A program made the position numbers and the translations under genes. A DNA stretch of 64,000 bases from CSP1-5 sp964558395 (GTDB lineage Bacteria; Methylomirabilota; Methylomirabilia; Methylomirabilales; CSP1-5), in the NCBI GenBank assembly GCA_964558395.1, contig CAZLDS010000013.1, positions 1-64,000 on the forward strand, in the 5' to 3' direction. Below are positions 49,724-57,862 of this stretch, one piece after another. A model generated the notes under the pieces. That model did no database searches. It saw only the letters and a program-made list of their open reading frames with translations, and was not told where the DNA came from. Every line of letters starts with the position of its first letter. The first letter of the stretch is position 1.

Positions 49724-51456
49724 GAGATCCTCTGACCTCCAGCGTGAAGCCCTTCCTCCGGCGCTGCCACGGGCGCGTCTGTCCCTATTAGGGGACGGGC
49801 GCTGCTCCGTGCGAGGTACAGTACTGGCAGCATTCCCGCTGCCACGATAGTGAGAGCTGGCAGTGCCGCCGCTTCCCACAGGGATTCGGAGGTGAGCTCC
49901 CAGATTCTGACGGCGAGCGTCTCATATCCGAAGGGCCTCAAGAGGAGGGTGGCCGGCATCTCTTTGATCACATCTACAAAGACGAGGATAGCGGCGGTGC
50001 AGAGGCCCCCGCGGATCAAGGGGAGATGGATGCGCCACAAGACGCCGCCTCTGCTCGCCCCCAGCGAGCGTCCCGCCATGTCCATGCTTGGCGTGATCTT
50101 GACGAGGCTTGCCTCCACCGTCTGGCAGCTAACCGCGAGGAATCGCACGAGGTAGGCAAACACCAGTCCCACCATGGAGCCGGTAAGGAGGAGGCCGGTC
50201 GAAATGCCCCACGTTGATTGTAGAAGTGCATCGAGGCTGTGATCAACGAAGGCGAGTGGTGCGAGCACGCCGACGGCGATGACAGAACCTGGAAGGGCGT
50301 ATCCCATACCGGCGATGTGGCCAAATGTGCCAATAATTCGGCTCCGGCTGAGACGGAGACCGTAGGCCACGATGACGGCCGCCCCCACCGCCAGGATCGC
50401 GGTGATGGCTCCCAGGGTCACAGTGTTGAGCATAAATTGCGGATACTGGTTGTTGTAATCTGGCCCACCGAGCGATGTGAGCGTCCAAAAGAGGAGTTGG
50501 GCGACCGGCAGAACCAGCGCCACCCCGACGACGAGGCTGGCCAGCCCGCTGGCCGTCCAGGCCTTCCAGCCGGTGAGCCTTTTGGGGGCGGGCCGCCGAA
50601 CCTTCCCATCGGTTTGGGTGAAACGGGCCCGACCGCGCAGGGACCGCTCGAGCAAGTACAGGGTAAGGGTGAAGAAGAGGAGCAAACTCGCGAGTTCCGT
50701 CGCCGCCCCCCGGTTAAACAGACCAAACCAGACCCGGTAGATCGCCACCGTAAACGTGTCGTAGCCATAGATGGCGACGGTTCCAAAATCCGCCAGTGCC
50801 TCCATCAGGGCCAACGTCACCCCGGCCACGATCGAGGGTCGGGCAAGGGGCAGCGCGACCTTCCAGAAGACCCTAAACCTGCTTGTGCCCAGCGCCCGGG
50901 CGGCCTCCAACGTCGTCTCCGACTGTTCGAGAAAGGCGGCGCGTGCCAGGAGATACACATACGGATATAGGACGAGGGTCATAACGAGCACGACGCCGCT
51001 ATAGGAGGAAAAGGCCGGAAACCGGACGCCTGGCCCCACTGCTTGGCGGAGCCAGCCCTGCACCGGACCCGTGTAGTCGAAGATGGCCAGAAAAACGAAT
51101 CCGATAACATAGGCTGGCATGGCCAACGGAAGGATGAGGAGCCATTGGAAAATTGCTCGGCCTGGGAAGCGGTGCATGGTGACCAACCAGGCCAGGCCGG
51201 TCCCCAGGACCACGACCCCGAGCCCCACGCCGACGATCAGCGCGAACGAGTTCCACACGAGTTCCGCAAGCTGGGTCTGCCAGAGGTGGCTCCATACCTC
51301 AAGGCTCGGCGTCACAAGGGAAGAGAGCACGACGAGGATCGGCGTTGCGACCACGAGAGCGACGGCTCCGGCGGCCACCGGCCACAGGTCGTGGGGGTAC
51401 CACGACCTCATTCGGTGGACGCCATATGGAATGGACCGCACCTGGCTCGTTGCCAT
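49720..51456 (-). CDS. fbpB: Fe(3+) ABC transporter permease, two-domain type
   Basis: The 578-residue protein is a duplicated binding-protein-dependent permease with about twelve membrane helices; each half has an EAA loop ('EAARALGTSRFRVFWKVALPLARPS' and 'MAGRSLGASRGGVLWRIHLPLIRG') that contacts the ATPase. The ATG at 51456 is placed behind an AGGAG at suitable distance; a GTG at 51468 is possible. It stands between the solute-binding and ATPase genes, overlapping the latter by 4 nt. Confidence 0.88.
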   Translation of the reverse strand: MATSQVRSIPYGVHRMRSWYPHDLWPVAAGAVALVVATPILVVLSSLVTPSLEVWSHLWQTQLAELVWNSFALIVGVGLGVVVLGTGLAWLVTMHRFPGRAIFQWLLILPLAMPAYVIGFVFLAIFDYTGPVQGWLRQAVGPGVRFPAFSSYSGVVLVMTLVLYPYVYLLARAAFLEQSETTLEAARALGTSRFRVFWKVALPLARPSIVAGVTLALMEALADFGTVAIYGYDTFTVAIYRVWFGLFNRGAATELASLLLFFTLTLYLLERSLRGRARFTQTDGKVRRPAPKRLTGWKAWTASGLASLVVGVALVLPVAQLLFWTLTSLGGPDYNNQYPQFMLNTVTLGAITAILAVGAAVIVAYGLRLSRSRIIGTFGHIAGMGYALPGSVIAVGVLAPLAFVDHSLDALLQSTWGISTGLLLTGSMVGLVFAYLVRFLAVSCQTVEASLVKITPSMDMAGRSLGASRGGVLWRIHLPLIRGGLCTAAILVFVDVIKEMPATLLLRPFGYETLAVRIWELTSESLWEAAALPALTIVAAGMLPVLYLARSSARPLIGTDAPVAAPEEGLHAGGQRIS

Positions 51457-51480
51457 GTCAGAACTCACTCCTGTTTGACC

Positions 51481-52545
51481 TTATTTGTATCCCACCCGGT
51501 CCAGGAGTTTGACCGCAGTGGCCTGGAGGGCGCCAGCGGCGGCCACGTCCACTTCGTCCGCCTTATATGCGCCCCAAGCGGCGATCAGGGTATTCGGCTT
51601 GACGGCCGGGTTGGCAGGATACTCGAAGTTCGCATCGGCGTACAGGTGCTGCGCGCCGGGCGAACTCAGGAACTCGATCAGTCGGATTGCTGCAGCCCGG
51701 TGTTTGGCATACTTGGTGACTCCGGCGCCGGAGACGTTCACGTGGACGCCTCGACCGTTTTGATTCGGCCAGAACACCGTCACCGGGAAATTCGGTTTGC
51801 TTGCCTGAAGCCGGGCGAGATAGTAGGTGTTGGCGATCGTCACGTCGCACTGGCCCGCAGCAATGGCCTCGAGCATCTTGGTGTCGCTATTGAAAATGTG
51901 CGGGTGGTTCTTCATCCACCCGCGAACTACCTCTTCGGTCCGTCGTTCGCCGACCGTCTTGATCATGGTCGCGACGAGGGATTGGGTGTACACCTTCCGA
52001 GAGGTGCGAAGACACAGTCGCCCCCGCCACTGAGGATCACCGAGCGCCTCGTAGGTGGACAGTTCGGTCGGCTTGACCCGCTCGGTGCTATACATGATCG
52101 GGCGGGCGCGCACTGAAAGACCCACCCACGCGTTATTTTTTGCCCGCAGATGCGCGGGGATATCTTTATCAATGATGGGGGATTCGAACCCCTGAAGGTA
52201 GCCGGCATGGTCGGCCATCCAGAGGTTGCCTGCGTCCACCGTGATGAGGATGTCCGCCGGGGTATGGGTGCCCTCGGCCTTCAGTCGCTCAAAGAGTTCG
52301 GGGGCGTTCGCCGTAAAGTAGGTAACCTGGATACGCGTCTTCGCTGTAAATGCGTCGAACATCGGCTTGATCAGCTTTTCGATCCGAGCCGAGTAAACGA
52401 CGAGCGATTCGGGCTCGTGGGCCTCCGGGGCTGTCGTTGCAAGAGAAGGTATAAGGGTGACTCCCAAGGCCAGAATCGTTCCTATCGCGGCCTTCAACCT
52501 TCGCCTCTCTTTCTTGTCCACTGAGCAGGACAATTCCATAACCAT
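51481..52545 (-). CDS. fbpA: Fe(3+) ABC transporter periplasmic binding protein
   Basis: The 354-residue exported protein has 'LVVYSARIEKLIKPMFDAFTAKTRIQVTYFTANAPELFERLKAEG', the opening of FbpA/FutA ferric-ion-binding proteins, and the iron-ligand tyrosine pair in 'TIANTYYLARL' near residue 245. It delivers iron to the permease encoded downstream. The promoter upstream overlaps a DtxR-type palindrome, which supports iron as cargo. First gene of the operon. Confidence 0.9.
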   Translation of the reverse strand: MVMELSCSVDKKERRRLKAAIGTILALGVTLIPSLATTAPEAHEPESLVVYSARIEKLIKPMFDAFTAKTRIQVTYFTANAPELFERLKAEGTHTPADILITVDAGNLWMADHAGYLQGFESPIIDKDIPAHLRAKNNAWVGLSVRARPIMYSTERVKPTELSTYEALGDPQWRGRLCLRTSRKVYTQSLVATMIKTVGERRTEEVVRGWMKNHPHIFNSDTKMLEAIAAGQCDVTIANTYYLARLQASKPNFPVTVFWPNQNGRGVHVNVSGAGVTKYAKHRAAAIRLIEFLSSPGAQHLYADANFEYPANPAVKPNTLIAAWGAYKADEVDVAAAGALQATAVKLLDRVGYK

Positions 52546-52588
52546 TGATCTAATAAATTCAAAGGTATTTGAAGGCTATATTCGCGGG

Positions 52589-52601
52589 GTAAGGTATCCT
52601 T
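52589..52601 (-). promoter_or_regulatory. DtxR-type operator on the fbp promoter
   Basis: TAAGGATACCTTA is a perfect palindrome (TAAGG-N3-CCTTA) that covers the -10 box of the importer promoter. A metal-loaded repressor bound here would block transcription. Confidence 0.6.
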
Positions 52602-52618
52602 AATATCTCAGTATGTCA
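52590..52618 (-). promoter_or_regulatory. Promoter of the fbpABC operon
   Basis: On the minus strand, TTGACA is followed after 17 nt by TACCTT, 45 nt before the fbpA start codon. Confidence 0.6.
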
Positions 52619-52658
52619 AGCCTTTTTTCAATATTCTGTGAGCTTGTCGAGGAACGTC

Positions 52659-52687
52659 TTGACAGTCGTTTACCAATCGGTTAGCAT
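52659..52687 (+). promoter_or_regulatory. Promoter of the DtxR-type regulator gene
   Basis: TTGACA, 17 nt and TAGCAT lie 44 nt before the ATG, divergent from the fbp promoter. Confidence 0.6.
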
Positions 52688-52730
52688 CGCTTGCGAGCAC
52701 GATTAACTATGCAGAGTCGCGGAGGAGGGG

Positions 52731-53402
52731 ATGACGCACGACATCGGTTTGATGGAAAAGACCGAGATGTACCTGAAGGCGATTACGGTCCTGCAGCAGT
52801 CCGCTCCGCCAGTCACCACAACCAAGATCGCCGATTTTTTAAAGATTTCGGTTCCTGCTGCGTCAGACATGCTGAAGCGGCTAATGCAAAAAGGTTTCGT
52901 GCTGACTGAAGGGGATGGGGGGATCGGTGTGACGGCGGGGGGGTTGGAGATTGCCCTGCAGGTGATTCGCCGGCTTCGGGTCGCGGAGCGCTTCCTCACC
53001 GACGTACTGGGGTTGTCTTTGGAAAAGGTCTACGAGGAGGCGTGTAAGTTTGAGCATATCCTCAGCGGCGAGGTGGAAGCGCGACTGGTGGAGTTTCTCA
53101 AGGATCCAATGAGCTGCCCCCATGGTCACCCGATCCCTGATGTGCAGGGTCGACTGCCGTTTGACTATCCAGGCACCACGTTGGGTGAACTCAAAGAAGG
53201 GGAGAAAGCCACCGTCTTTTGCGTTCCCGAGGAAGACCCGGCGTTACTGCTCTACCTCACAGAACTCAGCCTTTTGCCGCATGTGAATCTTCAGGTGAAA
53301 CGAATCGCTCCCTATCAGGGACCCATCTTTCTGCAGATCGGCGACATGCAGCAGGCCGTTGGACGTGATGTCGCTGCCCGCATCTATGTTACCCCGGCGT
53401 AG
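52731..53402 (+). CDS. DtxR/MntR-family metal-dependent regulator
   Basis: The 223-residue protein begins with the winged helix 'EMYLKAITVLQQ...TTTKIADFLKISVPAASDMLKRLMQKGFV', continues with the dimer and metal domain ('CKFEHILSGEVEARLVEFLKDPMSCPHGHPIP', where His, Glu, Cys/Met, and His side chains bind the metal) and ends with an SH3/FeoA-like domain. Full-length DtxR/IdeR type. It faces an iron importer with a palindromic site on that promoter, so it probably represses iron uptake when Fe(II) is plentiful. Manganese is the alternative. Confidence 0.88.
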   Translation: MTHDIGLMEKTEMYLKAITVLQQSAPPVTTTKIADFLKISVPAASDMLKRLMQKGFVLTEGDGGIGVTAGGLEIALQVIRRLRVAERFLTDVLGLSLEKVYEEACKFEHILSGEVEARLVEFLKDPMSCPHGHPIPDVQGRLPFDYPGTTLGELKEGEKATVFCVPEEDPALLLYLTELSLLPHVNLQVKRIAPYQGPIFLQIGDMQQAVGRDVAARIYVTPA

Positions 53403-53498
53403 CCGTTCCCATGGCCATTGGTTTCCGGAGGCCGAGCGCGAGGTCTTGCACCGGCTGGAACTGCTGGAGGTCTTTTCGCGCTTTGACCGCCCGGGTCG

Positions 53499-54644
53499 AT
53501 GAGGTTTCGGATGGACGCTGATGTCATCGTCGTGGGGGGAGGTCCGGGAGGGGCGATGGCCGCCCGGGCCCTGGCGCAGGCCGGGGTGAGGGTCCTCCTG
53601 CTCGAAAAGGCCCACTTCCCTCGGCATAAGCCGTGTGGGGGAAGCCTCTCCCCCAAGGTGCTCTCTTTAGACGTGGACTTCAAGGAGGTGGTGGAGGACG
53701 TGATCGTGGAAGCGACCTTTACCGCTCCCGGCGAGACGCCGATTGAGTACAGGGCTGAAATCCCGCTGGCCTACATGGTGCAGCGAGAGCGATTCGATCA
53801 GCTCCTCCTTAACCGGGCCCAAGAGGCAGGGGTCCGCGCGCTGTTTGGGCACCGGGTCTTACGAGTCAAGGAAATCTCCGAGGGTGTGGAAGTGTTTTCG
53901 GATAGGGGGCCGTTTCGGGCACCGGTCCTGGTCGGGGCAGATGGAGCCCACGGAGATGTGACGCGCTCTCTGTTGCTTTCCCCTTCTCGGATCGCGCTGG
54001 CCATGGACGCGCGCATCTCGCTCTCGAATGACGTGCAGGACGCCTGGAATGGCAGGGCGCTCATCGATTTTGGCGCCATCCCCTTCGGATATGGTTGGGT
54101 TTTTCCCAAGGCGGGCGAGTTGTCGACCGGGGTGTTGGGCGTGAAGAAAAAGGTCCGCGGTCTCCCCAGGCACCTCGATCGTTTTCTGAATCAGCACGAA
54201 TTGTTGGTGGGCACGAGGCGGGTTAGCGGGTGGTCCATTCCCCTTCCTACGTGGTCCCTGAAGTCTGTGGCGACATCTCGGGTTGTCCTGGTAGGGGACG
54301 CGGCGGGACTGGTGGATCCGTTCACCGGCGAGGGGATCTACTATGCCATGGCCAGTGGACTGTTGGCCGCCAAAGCCATTCTCGACACAGGACCCGAGGT
54401 CGCCGAGCAGTATCGCACGCTGATCCGGGAGACTTTTGGACGGGAGTTTCGCAGCGCCGCGATCTTGGCCGGGATCATTTACCGGACACCCCGGTGGTCG
54501 TTTCGCGCCCTAAGGAGGCATCCCGAGGCGATCCAAGCGCTTGCCGACGTCCTCAGGGGGGAGCTGAGCTATCGGACCTTCCTCTCGAAGCTCGCAAAGC
54601 GGTGTCTTTTTCACGGTGTGAGAAAGCGTAAGCTGGCTGCCTAA
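53499..54644 (+). CDS. Geranylgeranyl-reductase-family FAD enzyme
   Basis: The dinucleotide fold 'DVIVVGGGPGGAMAARALAQAGVRVLLLEK' opens the protein, followed by the family's 'PRHKPCGGSLSPKVL' block. 'GDAAGLVDPFTGEGIYYAMASG' near residue 270 is the second FAD motif. Such enzymes saturate prenyl chains of quinones, (bacterio)chlorophyll or archaeal-type lipids. No photosynthesis genes are present, so a quinone or a lipid is the likelier substrate. 381 residues, normal length. The first ATG or the one four codons later could be used. Confidence 0.85.
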   Translation: MRFRMDADVIVVGGGPGGAMAARALAQAGVRVLLLEKAHFPRHKPCGGSLSPKVLSLDVDFKEVVEDVIVEATFTAPGETPIEYRAEIPLAYMVQRERFDQLLLNRAQEAGVRALFGHRVLRVKEISEGVEVFSDRGPFRAPVLVGADGAHGDVTRSLLLSPSRIALAMDARISLSNDVQDAWNGRALIDFGAIPFGYGWVFPKAGELSTGVLGVKKKVRGLPRHLDRFLNQHELLVGTRRVSGWSIPLPTWSLKSVATSRVVLVGDAAGLVDPFTGEGIYYAMASGLLAAKAILDTGPEVAEQYRTLIRETFGREFRSAAILAGIIYRTPRWSFRALRRHPEAIQALADVLRGELSYRTFLSKLAKRCLFHGVRKRKLAA

Positions 54645-54683
54645 ACGAAACGCACAAGGTGCATTTACTGTGGCGCAACGGTT

Positions 54684-54722
54684 CGACCATGCTCACCGCC
54701 TTGAGCCTGTCGAAGGGGGAGC
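54684..54722. repeat. Copy of the dispersed GTCGAAGGG repeat
   Basis: CCTTGAGCCTGTCGAAGGGG lies between the reductase and the protease genes. No gene is seen in 54645-54850. Confidence 0.6.
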
Positions 54723-54850
54723 AGTAGTTCGGTGTGACCGAGGCATGCCGCACGTATCGGCCAGAGCGGGACTGCTGCATTGACATGGGATAGATAGGGA
54801 TTTATTTTCGATCTACACGCGCTCGACGAAGTGTGGGGGTTGACCCAACC

Positions 54851-55981
54851 ATGACACGAAGATTCCGGATCGCAGCCCTGGTGGTGGTCCTTTCTCTCGG
54901 AATTGGCCCTCCGCGACATCAGATGTGGGATTTCGCGCTGTCTCTTCCTTCTATCTGGGCTGCCCCGTTGGGAGGTCTCAGCCAAGCCGAGCAGGACATC
55001 ATCCGGATCTATCAAGAGGTCAGCCCGGCGGTCGTCAATATCACCAGCACGGCGGTTGGCTACGATTTCTTCTTTAATCCGGTCCCGCAGCGGGGTTCCG
55101 GCTCGGGCTTTATTATTGACACACGGGGCCATATTGTCACCAACAATCACGTGGTCGAAGATGCCCAAAGCCTGGAGGTGACCCTCGCGGATGGCAGCAA
55201 AACCCCAGCGAAGCTGATCGGGCGGGATCCCTTCAACGACCTCGCCGTGATCAGGATTGATGTGCCGACCGCGAAGCTCCACGTCGTCCGGCTCGGGGAT
55301 TCCGGTGGGCTCCAGATCGGCCAGATTGCTATCGCTATCGGCAACCCCTTCGGCCTCGATCGGACGGTAACCAGCGGCGTGGTGAGCTCGCTCGGGCGAA
55401 CGCTGCGGACCGAGGGCGGTCGAGAGATCCGCGGGGTGATCCAGACCGATGCCGCCATCAACCCCGGGAACAGTGGTGGACCCCTCCTGAATTCCCGTGG
55501 AGAAGTGGTCGGCATTAATACGGCTATCTTCAGCCCCAGCGGCGGCTCCGTCGGCATCGGCTTTGCAATCCCCATCAACACGGCCAAACGCCTCATTCCG
55601 GAGTTGATCGCGAAGGGTCGAGTGAGCCATCCCTGGTTGGGGATCTCTGGGCTCTCCGTGACTCCGGAGACCAGCCGCGTGCTGGATCTGCCTATTCAGC
55701 ACGGCGTACTGGTCGTCAGCGTCGCCCCGAAATCTCCGGCTGACCAGGCAGGCATTCAAGGAGGGCGGCGCCGGATTCGGGTTGGCAACACGATCCTTCA
55801 GGTCGGCGGCGATCTCGTCGTGGAGGTGGACGGGCGAAGGATCGAGAAGATGCATGACCTGATCGCCTACCTCGAGGATCATAAGCGCGTCGGGGACACC
55901 GTGGAGCTCGAGATCCTCCGGAATGCCCGGCGATTCAAGGTCACCGTGACATTGGGCGAGTCGCCGGAGGGGCTGATATGA
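54851..55981 (+). CDS. HtrA/DegP-type serine protease with one PDZ domain
   Basis: The 376-residue exported protease has the catalytic triad His in 'IVTNNHVVEDA', Asp in 'PFNDLAVIRID' and Ser in 'NPGNSGGPLLN', followed by one PDZ domain (residues 270-370) with 'GVLVVSVAPKSPADQAGIQGG'. It degrades or guards misfolded proteins in the periplasm. An N-terminal hydrophobic segment is present. The start may be GTG at 54833. Its stop overlaps the DUF192 start (ATGA), so the four genes to 59197 form one unit. Confidence 0.9.
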   Translation: MTRRFRIAALVVVLSLGIGPPRHQMWDFALSLPSIWAAPLGGLSQAEQDIIRIYQEVSPAVVNITSTAVGYDFFFNPVPQRGSGSGFIIDTRGHIVTNNHVVEDAQSLEVTLADGSKTPAKLIGRDPFNDLAVIRIDVPTAKLHVVRLGDSGGLQIGQIAIAIGNPFGLDRTVTSGVVSSLGRTLRTEGGREIRGVIQTDAAINPGNSGGPLLNSRGEVVGINTAIFSPSGGSVGIGFAIPINTAKRLIPELIAKGRVSHPWLGISGLSVTPETSRVLDLPIQHGVLVVSVAPKSPADQAGIQGGRRRIRVGNTILQVGGDLVVEVDGRRIEKMHDLIAYLEDHKRVGDTVELEILRNARRFKVTVTLGESPEGLI

Positions 55982-56433
55982 GCGCTTGTCGGTATGTCGC
56001 CGGGGTGCTCGTGTGCGGCACCCTGGTGGTGGCGGTTCAGGCGGCGGGCGGAGGCGAGGTTCGAATTAAGGACCGGGTGGCGGTGACGGTCGAGGTGGCC
56101 AGAACCGAGGCAGAGAAGGTGCGCGGCCTCAGTGGGCGGGACGGCCTCGCGCCCGCACAAGGGATGCTCTTCGTCTACGAGATCCCCGTGCGGCCGGTCA
56201 TGTGGATGCAGGGGATGCGCTTTCCAATTGATATTCTCTGGATTCGGGATGGCCGGGTTGTGGATCTGGTGCGGGAGGCGAAACCGCCGACCCCGGGTGA
56301 AGCACCCGAGGTGTTTGTGCCACGCGAGGAGGCTCAGTACGTACTGGAAGTGCCTGCCGGCTTTGCAGAGCGGAACGGGATCGCCCGCGATGATCCGGTC
56401 CAAATAGGGTTGGGGGAGAGGAGAGGCCAGTGA
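55978..56433 (+). CDS. DUF192 exported protein
   Basis: The 151-residue protein has a signal peptide and the DUF192 core 'VEVARTEAEKVRGLSGRDGLAPAQGMLFVYE...MWMQGMRFPIDILWIRDGRVV'. The family is widespread, small and of unknown function, often periplasmic. It overlaps both neighbours by 4 nt, coupling it to the protease and to the M16 peptidases, which suggests a shared role in envelope protein turnover. Confidence 0.85.
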   Translation: MSACRYVAGVLVCGTLVVAVQAAGGGEVRIKDRVAVTVEVARTEAEKVRGLSGRDGLAPAQGMLFVYEIPVRPVMWMQGMRFPIDILWIRDGRVVDLVREAKPPTPGEAPEVFVPREEAQYVLEVPAGFAERNGIARDDPVQIGLGERRGQ

Positions 56434-57809
56434 GGCGCACCGGCTGGATAACCCTGGGAATGCTCATTCTATGTTTCCTGGCGCGAGGGGGTGAGGCCTG
56501 GGAGCTGGAGGTGTCGGAGACCACACTGGAAAATGGGCTCAAGGTCCTGCTCTTGGAAGACCATAAGGCGCCCGTGGTCACGTTTCATATTTGGTACCGG
56601 GTCGGATCCCGCAATGAAGAGTTTGGCCGCACCGGACTCGCGCATCTGATGGAGCACATGATGTTCAAGGGGAGCGAGAACATCGGAGGACAGCAGTTCA
56701 GCCAGATCATCAGACGGAACGGTGGGCAGGATAATGCCTTTACGAGCCAGGATTATACGGGGTACTTTGTGACGTTGGCCTCGGATCGGATCCGGCTGCC
56801 GTTGGAGTTGGAGCCGGATCGGATGGCCAACCTGCTGATGGACCCCGCCGAGGTGACGCGCGAGCGCAGCGTCGTCATGGAAGAGCGCCGGCTCCGCACG
56901 GAAGACGACCCGACGAATGCGTTATGGGAAGAAGTCCAGGCAGCCGCCTTCAAGGCTCACCCTTACGGGAATCCGGTCATTGGCTGGATGAACGATATCC
57001 GCAAGCTCAAGCGCGCGGATCTTCAGGCTTTCTACAAGACATACTATGCTCCAAATAATGCGGTCGTGGTCGTGGTTGGAGACTTTGAGCGTGCGAAGCT
57101 CCTCCCGAAGATCGAAAAGGCCTTTGGCTCGATTCCACGAGGCCCCGATCCCCCGGCAGTCCGCAGTGTCGAGCCCCCCCAGGATGGGGAACGGCGCGTG
57201 ATCCTCACGCGCGACGATGCAAAGCTTCCCTCCATCACGGCCGCCTATCATGTCCCCAACTTAACGAATGCGGACAGCTACGCCCTCGACGTCCTGGAAC
57301 TCATCCTCGCCGGCGGCAAGAGTGCCCAACTTTACCGCCACCTTGTCTACGAGAAGGAGCTTGCTCTGAATGCGGGCGCCTTCTATTCCCGAGTCTCTGT
57401 GGATCCCGACCTCTTTGCTGTTTACTGCACCCTCGCTCCAGGGAAGACGGTCGAGGAAATGGAAGCGGCGCTAGCCGCCGAGATCGAACAACTTCAAACC
57501 CGGTTGGTCTCGGCTCGGGAGCTGCAAAAGGCCAAAAACCAGATCGAGGCATCGTTCATCTTCAGCAAAGACTCGATCTTCACCCTGGCTCGTCAGCTTG
57601 CCGCGAATGAGATGGTGGCTGGGTGGCGGTCTGTGAATACCTATCTACCCGGGATTCGAGCCGTGACCCGCGAGGATATCCAGCGGGTGGCACGGAAGTA
57701 CTTAACGCCTGAAAATCGGACCGTCGGAATCCTGATGCCAGGGCGACCAAGCCGCAATCAGCAGTCAGCGGTCAGCGATCAGCCACAATCCGGAGCGACT
57801 CAGCAGTAA
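56430..57809 (+). CDS. M16 zinc peptidase, catalytic subunit
   Basis: The inverted zinc motif HxxEH is intact in 'GLAHLMEHMMFKG' near residue 73, with the distal Glu in 'VVMEERRLRTEDDP'. A signal sequence suggests a periplasmic enzyme. The 459 residues fit one pitrilysin-type half. Its C-terminal tail ('RNQQSAVSDQPQSGATQQ') is encoded by a period-7 repeat and is probably not ancestral. It pairs with the next gene as catalytic and structural halves, like other bacterial M16B heterodimers. GTG start overlapping the previous stop. Confidence 0.9.
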   Translation: MRRTGWITLGMLILCFLARGGEAWELEVSETTLENGLKVLLLEDHKAPVVTFHIWYRVGSRNEEFGRTGLAHLMEHMMFKGSENIGGQQFSQIIRRNGGQDNAFTSQDYTGYFVTLASDRIRLPLELEPDRMANLLMDPAEVTRERSVVMEERRLRTEDDPTNALWEEVQAAAFKAHPYGNPVIGWMNDIRKLKRADLQAFYKTYYAPNNAVVVVVGDFERAKLLPKIEKAFGSIPRGPDPPAVRSVEPPQDGERRVILTRDDAKLPSITAAYHVPNLTNADSYALDVLELILAGGKSAQLYRHLVYEKELALNAGAFYSRVSVDPDLFAVYCTLAPGKTVEEMEAALAAEIEQLQTRLVSARELQKAKNQIEASFIFSKDSIFTLARQLAANEMVAGWRSVNTYLPGIRAVTREDIQRVARKYLTPENRTVGILMPGRPSRNQQSAVSDQPQSGATQQ

Positions 57810-57812
57810 GGA
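57756..57812. repeat. Period-7 array coding for the tail of the M16 peptidase
   Basis: CAATCAG/CAGTCAG/CGGTCAG/CGATCAG heptamers cover the last 15 codons and the stop. Confidence 0.7.
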
Positions 57813-57862
57813 GTGGACAGAGATTCCGAAGCCTTTTGGGCTGACAGCCCGGAGCATCTACG

